A stretch of 64,000 nucleotides of DNA from Heyndrickxia oleronia (GTDB lineage: Bacteria; Bacillota; Bacilli; Bacillales; Bacillaceae_C), in assembly GCF_017809215.1 (NCBI RefSeq), contig NZ_CP065424.1, positions 2,450,001 through 2,514,000 of the forward strand. The letters run 5' to 3'. Position numbers and translations under genes: made by a program. This document shows positions 6,974-16,823 of this stretch, piece after piece. The notes under the pieces were generated by a model. That model worked only from the letters and a program-made list of their open reading frames with translations, was not told the DNA's origin and searched no databases. Position 1 is the stretch's first letter; each line of letters starts with the position of its first letter.

Positions 6974-9900
6974 ATGGCTAGTCAGAATCATAGTAGTTTT
7001 GAACGTGAGAAGCGTTGGCAGGAGTATTGGGATAAGGAGAATATTTTTCAACGATCAATAGATAATAGAACCGGAAAAGATCGCTATGTTTTTTATGAGG
7101 GACCACCAACTGCAAATGGACTTCCACATGTTGGCCATGCTTTAGGGAGGACAATTAAGGATATCATTGCCCGTTATCAAACGATGAATGGTAAACAAGT
7201 ATTTAGAAAAGCAGGGTGGGATACACATGGTTTACCAGTTGAATTAGGAGTAGAAAAGCAACTAGGAATCTCAGGAAAAAAAGAAATTGAACATTACGGG
7301 ATTGAACCATTTATCGAAAAATGTAAGGAAAGTGTATTCTTTTATGAAAAGCAATGGAGGGATTTTACAACAGATTTAGGTTATTGGGTTGATATGGATC
7401 ATCCATATATGACTATGAGTAATGAATACATTGAATCTGTATGGCATATTCTCGGAACGATTCATGAAAAAGGATTGCTATATAAAGGGCATCGTGTATC
7501 GCCCTATTGCCCTAGCTGTCAGACTTCATTAAGTTCTCATGAGGTTGCACAAGGATATAAAAATGTAAAAGATTTAAGTGCGACGGTAAAGTTTAAACTT
7601 AAGGACAGGGATAACGAATATGTACTAGGATGGACGACTACACCATGGACATTGCCTACCAATGTCGCACTTGCAGTAAATGGCGATCTTGATTATGCAA
7701 AAGTAGAAATAGAGGATCAGATAGTAATTATTGCTGTTGCTAGGTTAGAACAAGTTATCAATCAGCCTTATACACTAATTGAAGTCGTCAAGGGGACGGA
7801 TCTCGTTGGATTAACCTATGAAGCCCCATTTAATTTTGTTGAGGTAGAAAAAGGACATTGTATTGTTGAAGCTTCATTTGTTACTGAGGATAGTGGAACA
7901 GGAATAGTTCATATAGCACCTGCATATGGAGAAGATGATTACCGTTTAGTACAAGAAAATCAATTATCTTTTATCAATATAGTTGATGAACAAGGAAGAT
8001 ATAATGATATTTTTACGCCACTAGCTGGTCAAAAAGTAAAAGAGAGTGATGTGGATATCGTAAAACTATTACATCAAAAGGGGCTTTTATATCATAAAGA
8101 AAAGTATGAGCATTCTTATCCTCATTGCTGGAGGTGTGATACACCATTATTGTATTATGCGACAGAGAGCTGGTTTATCAAAACAACTGCCCTTAAAAAC
8201 GCATTGATTTCAAATAATCAACAAGTCAATTGGTTCCCTGATCATATAAAAAACGGGAGATTTGGCAATTTCTTAGAAGGATTAGTGGATTGGAATATCA
8301 GCAGAAAAAGATACTGGGGAACTCCTTTAAATGTTTGGGTTTGTCATACATGTAAACATGAAATTGCTCCGAAAAGTATGGAAGATTTAAAAAAACATGC
8401 AAAGGAATCCATATCAACGATTGAGCTCCATAAACCATATGTTGACCAAATTTCCTTCGAGTGTCCTAATTGCCATGGGACAATGCAGCGAACAGAAGAG
8501 GTAATAGATGTGTGGTTTGATAGTGGTTCAATGCCATTCGCTCAATACCATTATCCGTTTGAAAATACAGATGTATTTCATTCTCAGTTTCCAGCCGATG
8601 TGGTAGTTGAGGCAATCGATCAAACGAGAGGCTGGTTTTATTCATTGCTTGCAGTATCTGTACTCTATAAAGGGGTAGCTCCATATAAAAATGTCTTAGT
8701 AACAGGTCATATTCTGGATGAACATGGACAAAAAATGTCAAAGAGTAAAGGGAATGCTTTAGATCCTAGGGATTTAATTAAAGAATTTGGTGCGGATCCA
8801 CTTCGCTGGTCTTTAATAGCTGACAGCGCCCCTTGGAATCAAAAAAACTTTTCCAAACGCAATGTGCAAGAGGCAAAATCAAAAATTATTGATACACTTG
8901 CAAGCCTATTTCATTTTTATCAGTTGTATGCAAAAATCGACTCATTTGATCCCAAAATCCATCACACTGAAGAAGCTACAATCATGGATAAGTGGATATT
9001 ATCAAGATTAGCCACCACCATTTCGTCTATGAAAAAGGAGATGGAAAACTATCAACTGACAAATGCAGCTAGAATGGCAGGAAACTTCATTGATGAAATG
9101 AGTAATTGGTATATCCGTCGAAACAGAGAACGTTTCTGGAGTAAAGGTATGTCACCTAACAAAATTGCGGCATTTCAAACCTTATATCAAGTGTTGAATG
9201 AACTTTCGAAACTTATAGCGCCGTTTGTACCGTTTATAGCTGAAGAGATTTTTTACACGCTTAATGGGGATAGTGTTCATTTAACTGATTACCCAACCGT
9301 CCAAAACAACAGTATAGATAAAACGCTTGAAAATGAGATGATTGCTGTAATTGAATTGGTGGAGTTAGGCAGAAGTATTAGGCATAGCAAACAATTTAAA
9401 ACGAAACAACCTTTAGCGAAAATGATTGTGGTCGCTCATAATGGCAATGTAAAAACACTTTCTTCTTTTGAAAATATCATTAAAGAAGAGCTAAATGTAA
9501 AACTTGTGGAATGGGTAGATTCTTCGGATAAGTTCATTGAACATCGATTGAAATTGAATTTTAAATCCGCGGGACCGAAATTAGGGAAGTTGGTAAATGA
9601 GGTTCAGCAACAGTTAATGAACGCTTCAAAAGAAGACATAAAACATTTTCTAAACCTAGGAACATTACCTCTTTGCATGAAAAATGGTGAAACTTTGCTT
9701 TTAGAACAAGAGGATGTCATTGTAACGAAAATTACAAATATCGAAGGATTTACCGAAGCGTCAAATCGAAATTTCACCGTTCTTTTAGATACAAACTTAA
9801 CAGATGATCTCAAACGTGAAGGAATAGTAAGAGACTTTATTCGAATCGTCCAAGAAATACGGAAAAAACGTGATCTACCAGTCGAAAAAAGAATTGAATT

Positions 9901-10057
9901 ATTTATCCACGGATCAAAAACAATAACCAAATGGTTAAAAGAATTTGACTCATTATTACACAATAGCATTGTTTTACAAACAATACACTATAAAGAAACC
10001 AAAGATATGGAAAAAATTTCTCTTGGTGAAGAAGAAATATTCATTCAAATCAAGTAA
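6974..10057 (+). CDS. ileS: Isoleucyl-tRNA synthetase, type 2 (IleRS2)
   Basis: A 1027-residue class I synthetase charging tRNA-Ile. The HIGH motif is HVGH (residues 52-55) within GLPHVGHALGR, and KMSKS is at 587-591. The CP1 editing region contains WTTTPWTLPTN and HIAPAYGEDD. The length and eukaryote-like architecture identify the IleRS2 type (about 1030-1050) rather than the housekeeping IleRS1 (about 920 in B. subtilis). Bacillaceae often carry both; the type 2 enzyme is less sensitive to mupirocin, as in MupA. The HVGH here is canonical, not the swapped GxHH form reported for hyper-resistant enzymes. Start chosen at the ATG 8 bases after AAGGAGG. T-box control suggests a conditional backup enzyme. 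Confidence 0.9.
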   Translation: MASQNHSSFEREKRWQEYWDKENIFQRSIDNRTGKDRYVFYEGPPTANGLPHVGHALGRTIKDIIARYQTMNGKQVFRKAGWDTHGLPVELGVEKQLGISGKKEIEHYGIEPFIEKCKESVFFYEKQWRDFTTDLGYWVDMDHPYMTMSNEYIESVWHILGTIHEKGLLYKGHRVSPYCPSCQTSLSSHEVAQGYKNVKDLSATVKFKLKDRDNEYVLGWTTTPWTLPTNVALAVNGDLDYAKVEIEDQIVIIAVARLEQVINQPYTLIEVVKGTDLVGLTYEAPFNFVEVEKGHCIVEASFVTEDSGTGIVHIAPAYGEDDYRLVQENQLSFINIVDEQGRYNDIFTPLAGQKVKESDVDIVKLLHQKGLLYHKEKYEHSYPHCWRCDTPLLYYATESWFIKTTALKNALISNNQQVNWFPDHIKNGRFGNFLEGLVDWNISRKRYWGTPLNVWVCHTCKHEIAPKSMEDLKKHAKESISTIELHKPYVDQISFECPNCHGTMQRTEEVIDVWFDSGSMPFAQYHYPFENTDVFHSQFPADVVVEAIDQTRGWFYSLLAVSVLYKGVAPYKNVLVTGHILDEHGQKMSKSKGNALDPRDLIKEFGADPLRWSLIADSAPWNQKNFSKRNVQEAKSKIIDTLASLFHFYQLYAKIDSFDPKIHHTEEATIMDKWILSRLATTISSMKKEMENYQLTNAARMAGNFIDEMSNWYIRRNRERFWSKGMSPNKIAAFQTLYQVLNELSKLIAPFVPFIAEEIFYTLNGDSVHLTDYPTVQNNSIDKTLENEMIAVIELVELGRSIRHSKQFKTKQPLAKMIVVAHNGNVKTLSSFENIIKEELNVKLVEWVDSSDKFIEHRLKLNFKSAGPKLGKLVNEVQQQLMNASKEDIKHFLNLGTLPLCMKNGETLLLEQEDVIVTKITNIEGFTEASNRNFTVLLDTNLTDDLKREGIVRDFIRIVQEIRKKRDLPVEKRIELFIHGSKTITKWLKEFDSLLHNSIVLQTIHYKETKDMEKISLGEEEIFIQIK

Positions 10058-10063
10058 AGTAAA

Positions 10064-10126
10064 GGGACACGGGGTCTGACCCTATGTCCCAGTTACGTAG
10101 GGACATAGGGTCTGGTCCGTTGTCCC
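10064..10126 (+). repeat. REP-like imperfect palindrome
   Basis: Two 27-base arms (10064-10090 and 10100-10126), each beginning GGGACA and ending GTCCC, are near-perfect reverse complements around a 9-base spacer. GGGACA...GTCTG...TGTCCC repeats of this kind are widespread in Firmicutes and are thought to be mobilised by REP-associated tyrosine transposases. No transposase is present here. Confidence 0.7.
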
Positions 10127-10299
10127 ACCCAATCCTCTACCATGCATTTTCATTTTCCGAGAATGAAGGAGATCATAGATTGGGAAAGCTTCGGAATCCA
10201 AGAGTGCAAAAATTTAATTGGAATCCGGATGGTACACCTAACTTTGGAACGCCGCTGCCAGCTTACACTCCGATGGACAAACCCTCAGGAGAAATATAG
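10127..10299 (+). pseudogene. Remnant of a GH43 family glycoside hydrolase (3' end)
   Basis: The frame reads ILYHAFSFSENEG, then NPRVQKFNWNPDGTPNFGTP and ends PSGEI. This matches the C-terminal edge of GH43 arabinosidase/xylosidase catalytic domains (VQKFxWxxDGTPNFGxP...PSGE). Only about 57 codons remain and they join the REP-like palindrome directly, so the rest of the gene was lost. The adjacency to the galactose operon suggests this spot once held more sugar-utilisation genes. Confidence 0.65.
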
Positions 10300-10365
10300 G
10301 TTAAATAGGAAACACAACTATCAATTATCAATAGGTAAAATTTTTTGCGGAAAATTAGTAAAATA

Positions 10366-10394
10366 TTGACTAGAATTTTCAATGATATTATGAT
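10366..10394 (+). promoter_or_regulatory. Sigma-A promoter of the galR-like gene
   Basis: TTGACT and TATGAT hexamers with exact 17-base spacing, 37 bases before the regulator start. Confidence 0.7.
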
Positions 10395-10427
10395 TTAGGG
10401 AAAGTGTAAATATTTTTAAAGGAGTAA

Positions 10428-11423
<996 letters not shown>

Positions 11424-11468
11424 GTTTATTTTTAATGAAGAAGAAAGAATCAGGATATAGATATGACA

Positions 11469-11509
11469 CCTTGATTTCCTCGTATGTTGATGAAAATCAG
11501 GGTTTTTTT
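11469..11509 (+). terminator. Terminator of galR
   Basis: CCTTGATTT pairs with AAATCAGGG (one G-T pair), followed by seven T. Confidence 0.7.
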
Positions 11510-11639
11510 ATTTAATTTTGTAGTTTGCAGTAGAGTCGCAAATCGTGTGGGAGATGGAGTCCAACTTCGTCCTTGTAGAAAGGTCATCAACAGCCAAGTA
11601 TATGAAAAATAACCAAGTAAAATAATAAGTAAAATTTTT

Positions 11640-11665
11640 AGTAAAAGTATTGAAATATTTTTACT
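11640..11665 (+). promoter_or_regulatory. Putative GalR operator overlapping the galK promoter
   Basis: AGTAAAAGTATT-GA-AATATTTTTACT is a 26-base near-palindrome with only two mismatched pairs besides the central two bases. It covers the -35 hexamer of the galK promoter. A further AGTAAAATTTTT half-like copy lies just upstream at 11628. Confidence 0.55.
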
Positions 11666-11678
11666 TTTTAAATAAAAT
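11650..11678 (+). promoter_or_regulatory. Promoter of the galKETM operon
   Basis: TTGAAA and TAAAAT with 17-base spacing, embedded in the operator-like palindrome. About 60-80 bases of untranslated leader follow. Confidence 0.6.
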
Positions 11679-11747
11679 ATTCTTAAGGAGAATTTAGGCA
11701 CAATTTGATTAGTTTCCATATGACTGAATTTTCCCTCACTTAATACT

Positions 11748-12941
11748 ATGGGGGCGAAAGAAAAGATGAATTTACATTTTTTATTTGATACATTTCGAGA
11801 AATTTATCCGCAAAAAGAATGTGATGATCCAAAAGCATTCTTTTCTCCAGGAAGAATTAACTTAATTGGTGAACATACGGACTATAATGGGGGACATGTT
11901 TTTCCTGCTGCTATCACTTATGGAACGTACGGACTTGCAAGAAAAAGATCGGATCGTTTAGTAAGAATGTTTTCTATGAACTTCGAAGAGAAAGGAATCA
12001 TCGAATTTACACTTGATGACTTAAACTATAAATCTCATCATCATTGGGTCAATTATCCAAAAGGAATGATCCGTTTTATTCAAGAACTGGGTAAGGAACT
12101 GCCATGTGGTCTAGAGGTGCTGATTTATGGAAATATACCGAATGGGGCGGGACTTTCTTCCTCCGCATCGCTTGAAATGTTAACAGGTGTAATGGTGAAT
12201 GAACTGTATGGTTTTCAACTCGAGATGCTGGAATTAGTTAAAGCTGGTAAAAGGGTCGAAAATGAATTTATTGGTGTCAAAAGTGGAATAATGGATCAAT
12301 TCGCTATTGGGATGGGGAAGGACAATTGTGGAATTCTTCTTAATTGCAATACATTAAAATACGAATATGCCCCATTACCATTATCTGAATATAAAATTAT
12401 TATTATGAACACGAATAAAAGACGGGTGCTGTCTGATTCTAAATATAATATAAGAAGAAGTGAATGTGAGAAGGCTTTAAAGCTTATACAGCAGGAATGT
12501 AAAGTTCAGTCTTTGGGAGAAATTACGGAAGAAGAATTTGAGGCATATAAATATTTGATTGATAACGATGTTCTACAAAAACGGGCAAGGCATGCAGTCT
12601 ATGAAAATCAAAGAACATTAAAAGCTTTACAGGCGTTAAAAAATGATGATTTAAAAGGTTTTGGTCGATTGATGAATGCTTCTCATGTTTCTTTAAGGGA
12701 TGATTATGAGGTTACTGGGATTGAATTAGATTCTTTAGTTGAAGCAGCTTGGAAACAGGAAGGTGTAGTTGGGGCTCGTATGACGGGGGCAGGATTTGGT
12801 GGTTGTGCTATTGCGATCGTCAAAGAAGAGATGGTGGAAAAATTTATTTTTGAAGTAGGAAAGGAATATCAAACAAAAATTGGTTATCAAGCAACATTTT
12901 ATGCAGCAAGTATTGGCAACGGAACAAAAGCAATAGAATAG
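11748..12941 (+). CDS. galK: Galactokinase
   Basis: A GHMP-family kinase of up to 397 residues that makes galactose-1-phosphate, the first committed step of the Leloir pathway. Signatures are GRINLIGEHTDYNGG near residue 31, the ATP-binding loop IPNGAGLSSSASLE and the C-terminal GARMTGAGFGGCAIA. Start is uncertain: the ATG at 11748 has no ribosome binding site, while an in-frame ATG at 11766 follows GGGGGCGAAAG and gives a more usual N-terminus (MNLHFLFDTFREIY). First gene of the galKETM operon, 36 bases before galE. Confidence 0.93.
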   Translation: MGAKEKMNLHFLFDTFREIYPQKECDDPKAFFSPGRINLIGEHTDYNGGHVFPAAITYGTYGLARKRSDRLVRMFSMNFEEKGIIEFTLDDLNYKSHHHWVNYPKGMIRFIQELGKELPCGLEVLIYGNIPNGAGLSSSASLEMLTGVMVNELYGFQLEMLELVKAGKRVENEFIGVKSGIMDQFAIGMGKDNCGILLNCNTLKYEYAPLPLSEYKIIIMNTNKRRVLSDSKYNIRRSECEKALKLIQQECKVQSLGEITEEEFEAYKYLIDNDVLQKRARHAVYENQRTLKALQALKNDDLKGFGRLMNASHVSLRDDYEVTGIELDSLVEAAWKQEGVVGARMTGAGFGGCAIAIVKEEMVEKFIFEVGKEYQTKIGYQATFYAASIGNGTKAIE

Positions 12942-12977
12942 GATTACTGAAGTTTACGATATGGAGGGAAATGAATC

Positions 12978-13973
12978 ATGAGTATTTTAGTTCTTGGTGG
13001 TGCAGGTTATATAGGTTCACATGCGGTTTACCAGTTAATCGATAAAAATGTAGATGTAGTGGTTGTAGATAATTTACTAACTGGCCATCAGCAGGCTATC
13101 CATCCAAAAGCAAAGTTTTATCAGGGGAATATTAAAGATAAGGTCTTTTTAGAACAAGTATTTGAAAAAGAACAAATTGAAAGTGTGATTCACTTTGCCG
13201 CTAGTTCATTAGTGTGGGAATCGATGTCTAACCCCATTAAGTATTTTGATAATAATGTTTATGGAACACAAGTTCTTTTAGAGGTAATGAGAGACTATGG
13301 TGTCAAACAAATTGTTTTTTCTTCAACCGCTGCCACTTATGGTGAGCAGAAAGTCATGCCAATTACAGAAGATGCGCTAACCAACCCAACCAATGCCTAT
13401 GGTGAAACAAAACTAATAATGGAAAAGTTGATGAAGTGGTGCGATGTGGCATATGGAATTAAATTTGTTTCTTTACGTTATTTTAATGTTGCTGGTGCAA
13501 GAGCAACAGGAGAGATTGGTGAGGACCATAACCCTGAAACGCACCTTATCCCAGTAATTCTCCAAGTTGCCTTAGGACAAAGAGAGTTTATTTCTATATT
13601 TGGTAATGACTATGAAACTTATGATGGGACATGTATCCGCGATTATGTTCATGTAGAAGATTTAATTGATGCGCATATTTTAGCTTTACAATACTTGCAA
13701 AAGGGTGGCGAGAGCATTGTGCTGAACCTTGGCAGCAGTAAAGGCTATTCCGTAAAAGAAATGGTAGAAGCCGCAAGAGAGATAACGGGGCATCCGATTC
13801 CAACAAAAATAGTCGAACGAAGAGCAGGTGATCCAAGCACATTAATTGCTTCTTCTGAAAAGGCAAAACGGGTTCTTGAATGGAATCCAAAACGAACATC
13901 GATTCACGATATCATTCAGGATGCTTGGAACTGGCACCGTACTCACCCTGATGGATATAGCAAGGAGTATTAA
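12978..13973 (+). CDS. galE: UDP-glucose 4-epimerase
   Basis: A 331-residue extended short-chain dehydrogenase interconverting UDP-galactose and UDP-glucose. NAD-binding GGAGYIGSHAVYQL is at the N-terminus; the catalytic tyrosine/lysine are in NAYGETK and the serine in SSTAATYGE; RYFNVAGA and DYVHVEDL are typical. ATG follows GGAGGG. Only one base separates its stop from the galT start, and the galT ribosome binding site lies in the galE 3' end. Confidence 0.95.
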   Translation: MSILVLGGAGYIGSHAVYQLIDKNVDVVVVDNLLTGHQQAIHPKAKFYQGNIKDKVFLEQVFEKEQIESVIHFAASSLVWESMSNPIKYFDNNVYGTQVLLEVMRDYGVKQIVFSSTAATYGEQKVMPITEDALTNPTNAYGETKLIMEKLMKWCDVAYGIKFVSLRYFNVAGARATGEIGEDHNPETHLIPVILQVALGQREFISIFGNDYETYDGTCIRDYVHVEDLIDAHILALQYLQKGGESIVLNLGSSKGYSVKEMVEAAREITGHPIPTKIVERRAGDPSTLIASSEKAKRVLEWNPKRTSIHDIIQDAWNWHRTHPDGYSKEY

Positions 13974-13974
13974 T

Positions 13975-15465
13975 ATGAATCCATATTTGTCCATTAATGA
14001 ACTCGTCTCCAAAGCGATTTCACTAAGAATGATTCACCCAGAAGATGAGATATATGCTCGAAATCAGATTATGGCGCTTCTCAGATTGACCGATTTCTCA
14101 AATAAAAATGAACAGAAAAAAATGCGAAACCTCGATGTTCCTGAGCTTCTGGATGAATTAGTATTGTTCGCTGTACAGAAAGGTATAATAGAAGATCTAT
14201 TTGATGCAAAGGAAATTCTGAGTAGTCATATTATGAATGTTTTTTTGCAACGGCCATCAGAAATTAATCAAAACTTCCATCGAAAATGGGAGCAAAGTCC
14301 AGAAAAAGCTACTTCCTACTTTTATGAACTAAGCCAAAATAGTAACTATATTCAAACAAAAAGAATCGCCGAAAATAGTCATTACAAAATTACAACAGAA
14401 TATGGTGAATTAGATATTACTATTAATCTTGCAAAGCCTGAGAAGGATCCTAATGAGATCGCAAAGGAAAATGAAAGAAAAATAGTATCTAATTATCCGA
14501 CTTGCTTGCTTTGCATAGAAAATGAAGGATATTCTGGAAGAATTGGTCATCCGGCTCGATCTAATCATCGAATGATTCGTTTGGAACTAAATAAAGAGCA
14601 ATGGTATTTACAATATTCACCATATGTTTATTATAAGGAGCATTGCATTATATTATCCCATGAACATCGAAATATGGCGATTAATCAAGCAACATTTCAA
14701 AGGCTTTTTGAATTTGTTGGGAAGTTTCCTCATTATTTCATCGGCTCTAATGCTGATCTGCCAATTGTAGGGGGGTCTATTCTTTCACATGATCATTACC
14801 AAGGTGGAAATTATGAGTTTGCCATGGCAAAAGCAAAAGATGAATTGACATTTACCCTTGATAGCTTCCCAATGATCCATGCTTCTACCATCAAATGGCC
14901 AATGTCCGTTATCCGATTGAGAAGCAGTGACGTGAACCAAATGGTTGATGCTTGCAATTATATTCTTGAAAAGTGGAAAAATTATTCGGATCCTGCTGCA
15001 GATATTGTCGCATATACTGGTGAAACAAGACATAATACGATAACACCGATTGCAAGAATGCGAAATAACGAGTTTGAAATGGACTTAGTGTTGCGAAATA
15101 ATCGAACCAATAAGGAGCATCCACTTGGAATTTTTCACCCACATGCTGATGTACATCATATTAAAAAGGAAAATATCGGGCTGATTGAAGTGATGGGGCT
15201 TGCGGTTTTGCCTGCTCGTTTAAAGACGGAACTGTTAGAGGTAGAAAAATATTTGTTGGATCAACCAAATCAAATTCAACCATATCATCATATTTGGGCA
15301 GATGATATAAAGATTCGATATCAAAATAAAATAACTCCCACTACGGTAAAGGAAATAATCATTCAGGAGGTTGGATACAAATTTTTAAGAGTACTTGAGG
15401 ATGCGAGTGTTTTTAAACGGACAGAAGGACAGAAGGCGTTTCAAAAATTTATTTCCTCACTTTAA
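13975..15465 (+). CDS. galT: Galactose-1-phosphate uridylyltransferase (Firmicute type)
   Basis: A 496-residue enzyme transferring UMP from UDP-glucose to galactose-1-phosphate. It belongs to the long Firmicute GalT group (B. subtilis GalT about 513) with HIT-like active-site features: SHDHYQGGNYEFAMAKA and GIFHPHADVHHIKKENIGLIEVMGLAVLP. The ATG at 13975 follows AAGGAG inside the end of galE; an upstream in-frame extension reading through galE is not real. Gap of about 100 bases to galM. Confidence 0.93.
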   Translation: MNPYLSINELVSKAISLRMIHPEDEIYARNQIMALLRLTDFSNKNEQKKMRNLDVPELLDELVLFAVQKGIIEDLFDAKEILSSHIMNVFLQRPSEINQNFHRKWEQSPEKATSYFYELSQNSNYIQTKRIAENSHYKITTEYGELDITINLAKPEKDPNEIAKENERKIVSNYPTCLLCIENEGYSGRIGHPARSNHRMIRLELNKEQWYLQYSPYVYYKEHCIILSHEHRNMAINQATFQRLFEFVGKFPHYFIGSNADLPIVGGSILSHDHYQGGNYEFAMAKAKDELTFTLDSFPMIHASTIKWPMSVIRLRSSDVNQMVDACNYILEKWKNYSDPAADIVAYTGETRHNTITPIARMRNNEFEMDLVLRNNRTNKEHPLGIFHPHADVHHIKKENIGLIEVMGLAVLPARLKTELLEVEKYLLDQPNQIQPYHHIWADDIKIRYQNKITPTTVKEIIIQEVGYKFLRVLEDASVFKRTEGQKAFQKFISSL

Positions 15466-15568
15466 AAAGTAGTTTGTTGCTTCAAAAAAGCCATACAGCT
15501 AGCTTTTCCACCTATAGGTATAGCAGTTGTGCTTGTGAAAAGAGCTTTAAAAATAGGAGGTGGTATCA

Positions 15569-16624
15569 TTGGAAATAATGCAGGAGGATTATGGGGAAAT
15601 CGATGGTCGAACAATTACAGCTTTTACGATGGTGAATGATCATGGCATGGAAATAACCTGTCTTGATTATGGTTGTATTATTACAAAAATAGTAGCATCT
15701 GATAGGAATGGGCATTTCGAAAACATCGTGCTTGGGTTTGATTCCATAGAGGAATATCAAAAATATTCCCCTTATTTTGGTGCAATCATTGGAAGATTTG
15801 CTGGACGGATCAAAAATGCAGAATTCAATCTCAATGGTAAAATTTATCAATTAGCAAAGAACAATAATGATAATCATCTTCACGGTGGTCTCCAAGGGTT
15901 TGATAAGGTTTTTTGGGAGACAAAAACAGCTTTAGAGGCGGATTCAACCAAACTGGAATTTACATATTTAAGTAAATCAGGAGAAGAAGGTTATCCTGGA
16001 AATCTGCTTATGAAGGTTACATATACGCTAAACAATAAGAATGAACTTATCATTTCTTATAAGGGAGAATCGGATGAATCTACTCTACTGAATGTCACAA
16101 ATCACACCTATTTTAATTTAAGTGGTAATTTAAAGCGAGATATTTTGAACCATCAGTTAACGATTAAAAGTCGAAAATTCGTTGAATTAGATGAAAGACT
16201 TATTCCAACCGGTAAGATATTATCAGTTGAAAATACTCCATTTGATTTTCAAAATGGCAGAAAAATTAAAGATGGAATGACATCTGGACATGTGCAAAAT
16301 TGGATTGCAGGAAATGGTTATGACCATCCCTTTTTATTAACAGAACAACATAATAAGGAAATTATTTTATTGGATGAAGAAAGCGGTCGGGAACTCATCA
16401 TAGAAACAGATGAACCTGCGGTTGTACTTTATACAGGTAATCAACTTGAGGCTGACGAAAGCTATTCCATCAGAGGTGTTCCTTCACGAAATTATCTTGG
16501 ATTATGTTTAGAAACTCAGGGATTACCAGATTCCATACATAACCCACATTTCCCATCAAATATCTTAAAAAAAGGAGAGGTATTCCAATCTGTTACGAAA
16601 TATAAATTTGACATCAAAAGTTGA
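15569..16624 (+). CDS. galM: Aldose 1-epimerase (mutarotase)
   Basis: A 351-residue galactose mutarotase feeding alpha-galactose to GalK. Family signs are GRFAGRIKNAEF, NNDNHLHGGLQGFDKVFW (catalytic His), TNHTYFNLSG (second His) and NGYDHPFLL. The TTG start at 15569 is chosen because TAGGAGG lies 8 bases before it; the in-frame GTG nine bases earlier overlaps that site. Last gene of the galactose cluster. No terminator hairpin is obvious downstream. Confidence 0.9.
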   Translation: MEIMQEDYGEIDGRTITAFTMVNDHGMEITCLDYGCIITKIVASDRNGHFENIVLGFDSIEEYQKYSPYFGAIIGRFAGRIKNAEFNLNGKIYQLAKNNNDNHLHGGLQGFDKVFWETKTALEADSTKLEFTYLSKSGEEGYPGNLLMKVTYTLNNKNELIISYKGESDESTLLNVTNHTYFNLSGNLKRDILNHQLTIKSRKFVELDERLIPTGKILSVENTPFDFQNGRKIKDGMTSGHVQNWIAGNGYDHPFLLTEQHNKEIILLDEESGRELIIETDEPAVVLYTGNQLEADESYSIRGVPSRNYLGLCLETQGLPDSIHNPHFPSNILKKGEVFQSVTKYKFDIKS

Positions 16625-16668
16625 ATTGGATTAAAGCTTGTTCCGTATAAATAACCTCATAGATAAAG

Positions 16669-16705
16669 TACATATGTATACCCATCAGGCATGGAATGGT
16701 ATGAT
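16669..16705 (+). promoter_or_regulatory. Extended -10 promoter with BlaI-like palindrome upstream of the Tet(M)-like gene
   Basis: TGGTATGAT (TG at 16697, -10 at 16700-16705) is an extended -10 element. The palindrome TACATATGTA (16669-16678) lies just upstream and is identical to the core of staphylococcal BlaI/MecI operators. The outer flanks do not match a full box, so binding by BlaI is only a possibility. Confidence 0.35.
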
Positions 16706-16823
16706 AAATATGGTTGTAATCAAATGTGAAAATTGCTATTTAATAGTAGTAAGGTGCGGTATCGGTAAAACACATCATCTATTAGGTACCTAGAAAATTT
16801 TAAATTAAACAAAGAGGCGAATT

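Noticed and set aside
10142..10369. Second overlapping frame in the GH43 remnant
   Set aside because: The other frame carries the GH43 C-terminal pattern; this one is out of phase and has no family features.
11705..11743. 12-codon TTG frame in the galK leader after a TAAGGAG site
   Set aside because: Spacing about 15 bases and no attenuator nearby; no sign that it regulates galK.
15466..15568. Open frame in the galT-galM gap reading like part of a membrane protein (LAFPPIGIAVVLVK)
   Set aside because: Short, no start site, closed upstream by a stop and overlapping the galM start in another phase; coincidence is simpler than a permease remnant.
16783..16792. Palindrome TAGGTACCTA before the Tet(M)-like gene
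   Set aside because: Ten bases only, no spacing relation to promoter elements and no matching regulator.
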